Below, piece after piece: positions 62,921-64,000 of a stretch of 64,000 nt of DNA (the first letter of the stretch is position 1; every line of letters starts with the position of its first letter). The stretch covers positions 1 through 64,000 of IMG/VR virus record IMGVR_UViG_3300046167_000884. The stretch is one strand, 5' to 3'. The notes beneath the pieces are model-generated. The model worked only from the letters and a program-made list of their open reading frames with translations, did not search any database and was not told where the DNA came from. A program made the translations under genes and the position numbers. This DNA comes from a virus.

Positions 62921-63472
62921 ATGGATAATTTCGATTTAAAAAAATATTTAGCTGAAGGAAGACTATTTGAAGAAGATTTTAAAAATCCAATTCTAGATAA
63001 ATATTTAGAACTAAAAAAATCAGTAGATAACAATACAGCTTTTGAGTATGAACTATCAGATTTTATTAATGGTTTAGATAATACTGAACGTGAGGGATTA
63101 GAAAGCGATTTAGGATTAGAAAGAGATGAGTTATATGAAGGTCGCTTATTAAAAGAAGAGATAATGGTTGACACCACTATTATGTTTGGTGGTAATGACT
63201 ATATTAAAGATGTACTTACATCACCTGATGATTTTGGCTTTGATGAAGAAGATGCTGAATGGATTAAAAGTAATATTTTAACTGCTCCTAAAATGGTATC
63301 TATTGAAGATTACATGGCTTTAGAGGATAAGTGGGTAGAACAAGCAGATTTAGATGTTGGAACAGGAGCAGATCGTGAGTCTGTTCTAGATGCTATTGAT
63401 GTTCATATTAAACAAGGATTAATAACTCCTGAAGAAGGAGAAGAAGCTAAAAAAATAGCACTAAAATTTTAA
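62921..63472 (+). CDS. Leader-cassette protein 3, 183 aa, with internal second leader
   Basis: The leader is MDNFDLKKYLAEGRLFEED. A helical spacer with FINGLDNTEREGLESDLGLE leads to a second leader-like ELYEGRLLKEEIM at about 71-83, as in the previous gene (NTERE matches TTERE). The cargo (TTIMFGGNDYIKDVLTSPDD, then FGFDEEDAEWIKSNILTAPK) is a helical, acidic domain unrelated to that of the previous gene. The end has a DAIDVHIKQGLITPEEGEEA helix. No known family. Confidence 0.5.
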   Translation: MDNFDLKKYLAEGRLFEEDFKNPILDKYLELKKSVDNNTAFEYELSDFINGLDNTEREGLESDLGLERDELYEGRLLKEEIMVDTTIMFGGNDYIKDVLTSPDDFGFDEEDAEWIKSNILTAPKMVSIEDYMALEDKWVEQADLDVGTGADRESVLDAIDVHIKQGLITPEEGEEAKKIALKF

Positions 63473-63477
63473 AATAA

Positions 63478-63789
63478 ATGGATAACTTTGATCTAAAAAA
63501 ATATTTAGCTGAAGGTAAATTATATGAACAAAAATCTCCTAAATTTAAAATAGGTGATTTTGTTCAACCTAAAAGCCGAGATAAATATGTAGGCCAAATT
63601 GAAGATGTTTATATTAATAAACCTGAAAATTTAGAAATAAAAGATGGTGAATATGTTTATTCAGTTGATAAATTAAATCACAGAGGAAAAGATGCAATGT
63701 CATTTGATTTTAAAGAATCAGATTTAGAATCAATATCTGACCCAACTGAATATATAAAAAGTTTAACACCATATAAAAGAAGAAACTAA
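63478..63789 (+). CDS. Leader-cassette protein 4, 103 aa
   Basis: The leader is MDNFDLKKYLAEGKLYEQK. The cargo is a small beta-barrel-like domain (FKIGDFVQPKSRDKYVGQIE, DVYINKPENL, YVYSVDKLNH) that resembles SH3/KOW-type folds such as those seen at 5126 and at the end of the 876-residue protein. It is basic near the end (YKRRN). It starts five bases after the previous stop and the next cassette begins one base after its stop. Confidence 0.5.
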   Translation: MDNFDLKKYLAEGKLYEQKSPKFKIGDFVQPKSRDKYVGQIEDVYINKPENLEIKDGEYVYSVDKLNHRGKDAMSFDFKESDLESISDPTEYIKSLTPYKRRN

Positions 63790-63790
63790 A

Positions 63791-64000
63791 ATGGATAATT
63801 TCGATTTAAAAAAATATTTAGCGGAAGGCCGCTTATTAAAAGAAGAATTAACTTTTTCTTTTGACGAATATAGCTATGAAATTGATGATGATGCCTATCA
63901 AGCAGAAGTAGAGGCAGGTATTAAAACTCAATTACCAAACATCTCAGATAAAGTTTTACAAGCAATCATAGATAGTTCTGTAGAATACTATTATGATCAA
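63791..64000 (+). CDS. Leader-cassette protein 5, 5' part
   Basis: The leader is MDNFDLKKYLAEGRLLKEEL and the frame is still open at the right edge after 70 codons. The visible cargo is acidic (FDEYSYEIDDDAYQAEVEAG) and begins a helix (ISDKVLQAIIDSSVEYYYDQ). It shows that the cassette array continues beyond the window. Confidence 0.5.
   Translation, partial: MDNFDLKKYLAEGRLLKEELTFSFDEYSYEIDDDAYQAEVEAGIKTQLPNISDKVLQAIIDSSVEYYYDQ

Larger units (their letters stand above)
61961..63847 (+). repeat. Five-copy leader repeat (MDNF-x-L-x-KYLAEG), dispersed
   Basis: The first 45-57 bases of the genes at 61961, 62261, 62921, 63478 and 63791 are nearly identical (ATGGATAAYTTYRATYTA, then AAAATATTTAGCTGAAGG, with silent differences) and each is preceded by an AAATAAA-like leader. 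The downstream sequences are unrelated, apart from the spacer shared by copies 2 and 3. Identity at this length could support recombination between cassettes. Confidence 0.8.

Overview
The window is part of the genome of a lytic, T4-like contractile-tailed phage (Caudoviricetes, myovirus morphology). Its host is probably a member of the Bacteroidota, most likely an aquatic flavobacterium. The T4-like signature genes are a gp55-type late sigma factor, gp25 and gp6 baseplate wedge proteins, a gp5-like central spike and a gp61-like primase. The host guess rests on four things: promoters of the Bacteroidota -33/-7 type (TTTG, 20 bases, TATATTYA), A-rich start contexts without Shine-Dalgarno sequences, two phage-encoded lipoproteins, and a carboxypeptidase-regulatory-like beta domain in a tail gene. 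No integrase, transposase, tRNA, rRNA, CRISPR array or reverse transcriptase was seen.

Layout. 0-2.8 kb: the end of a glycosyltransferase, then a string of very small early-type genes (zinc fingers, single-helix membrane proteins). 2.8-3.1 kb: a structured non-coding block ending in a terminator. 3.2-4.5 kb: a three-gene minus-strand operon (thioredoxin-like, membrane protein, 2OG-Fe(II) oxygenase). 4.7-9.5 kb: mixed early/middle genes (DUF932-like, lipoprotein, T5orf172-type nuclease, HD hydrolase). 9.5-29.7 kb: gp55-like sigma factor and the baseplate/tail block, including one giant gene of about 9.2 kb. 29.7-40.8 kb: adhesin fibres. One is an 8 kb gene with an N-terminal anchor, about 5 kb of Gly-Ser-Ser-Gly-Thr-Ser stalk, a Cys-rich beta-roll and a peptidase-S74-type intramolecular chaperone. 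41.3-44.6 kb: two sulfotransferases, an Asp/Asn-hydroxylase-like protein and a GT9-like glycosyltransferase. 44.7-47.9 kb: GIY-YIG nuclease, primase, PD-(D/E)XK nuclease, alpha/beta hydrolase. 47.9-64 kb: a long run of proteins that look like head-interior or scaffold proteins and possible ejected cargo.

The most interesting system is in the last 16 kb. Five consecutive genes start with almost the same leader (MDNF-[DN]-L-[KR]-KYLAEG-[KR]-L) followed by unrelated bodies. The leader ends in L-A-E|G, which matches the T4 prohead-protease consensus (L/I-x-E). Many upstream genes carry shorter L-x-E leaders and internal S-L-N-E sites, including a 560-residue protein that joins a nucleotidyltransferase, a metallopeptidase, a zinc ribbon and an HAD nucleotidase. 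I infer a capsid-targeting leader that loads interchangeable cargo into the head.

Two promoter classes are visible. Four promoters (2.4, 5.05, 5.5 and 46.9 kb) have exactly 20 bases between the TTG and TATATTYA boxes, with a quasi-palindromic spacer that could be an operator. Eleven ATATTTATAA(TAAA) elements sit just upstream of genes, mostly virion genes, and are likely late promoters read with the gp55-like factor. Sequence quality is uneven: many genes between 2.6 and 42 kb carry single-base frameshifts, densest in the repetitive fibre region, whereas 42-64 kb has none. These look like consensus errors rather than biology, and I give the affected genes as whole genes with the break positions noted.
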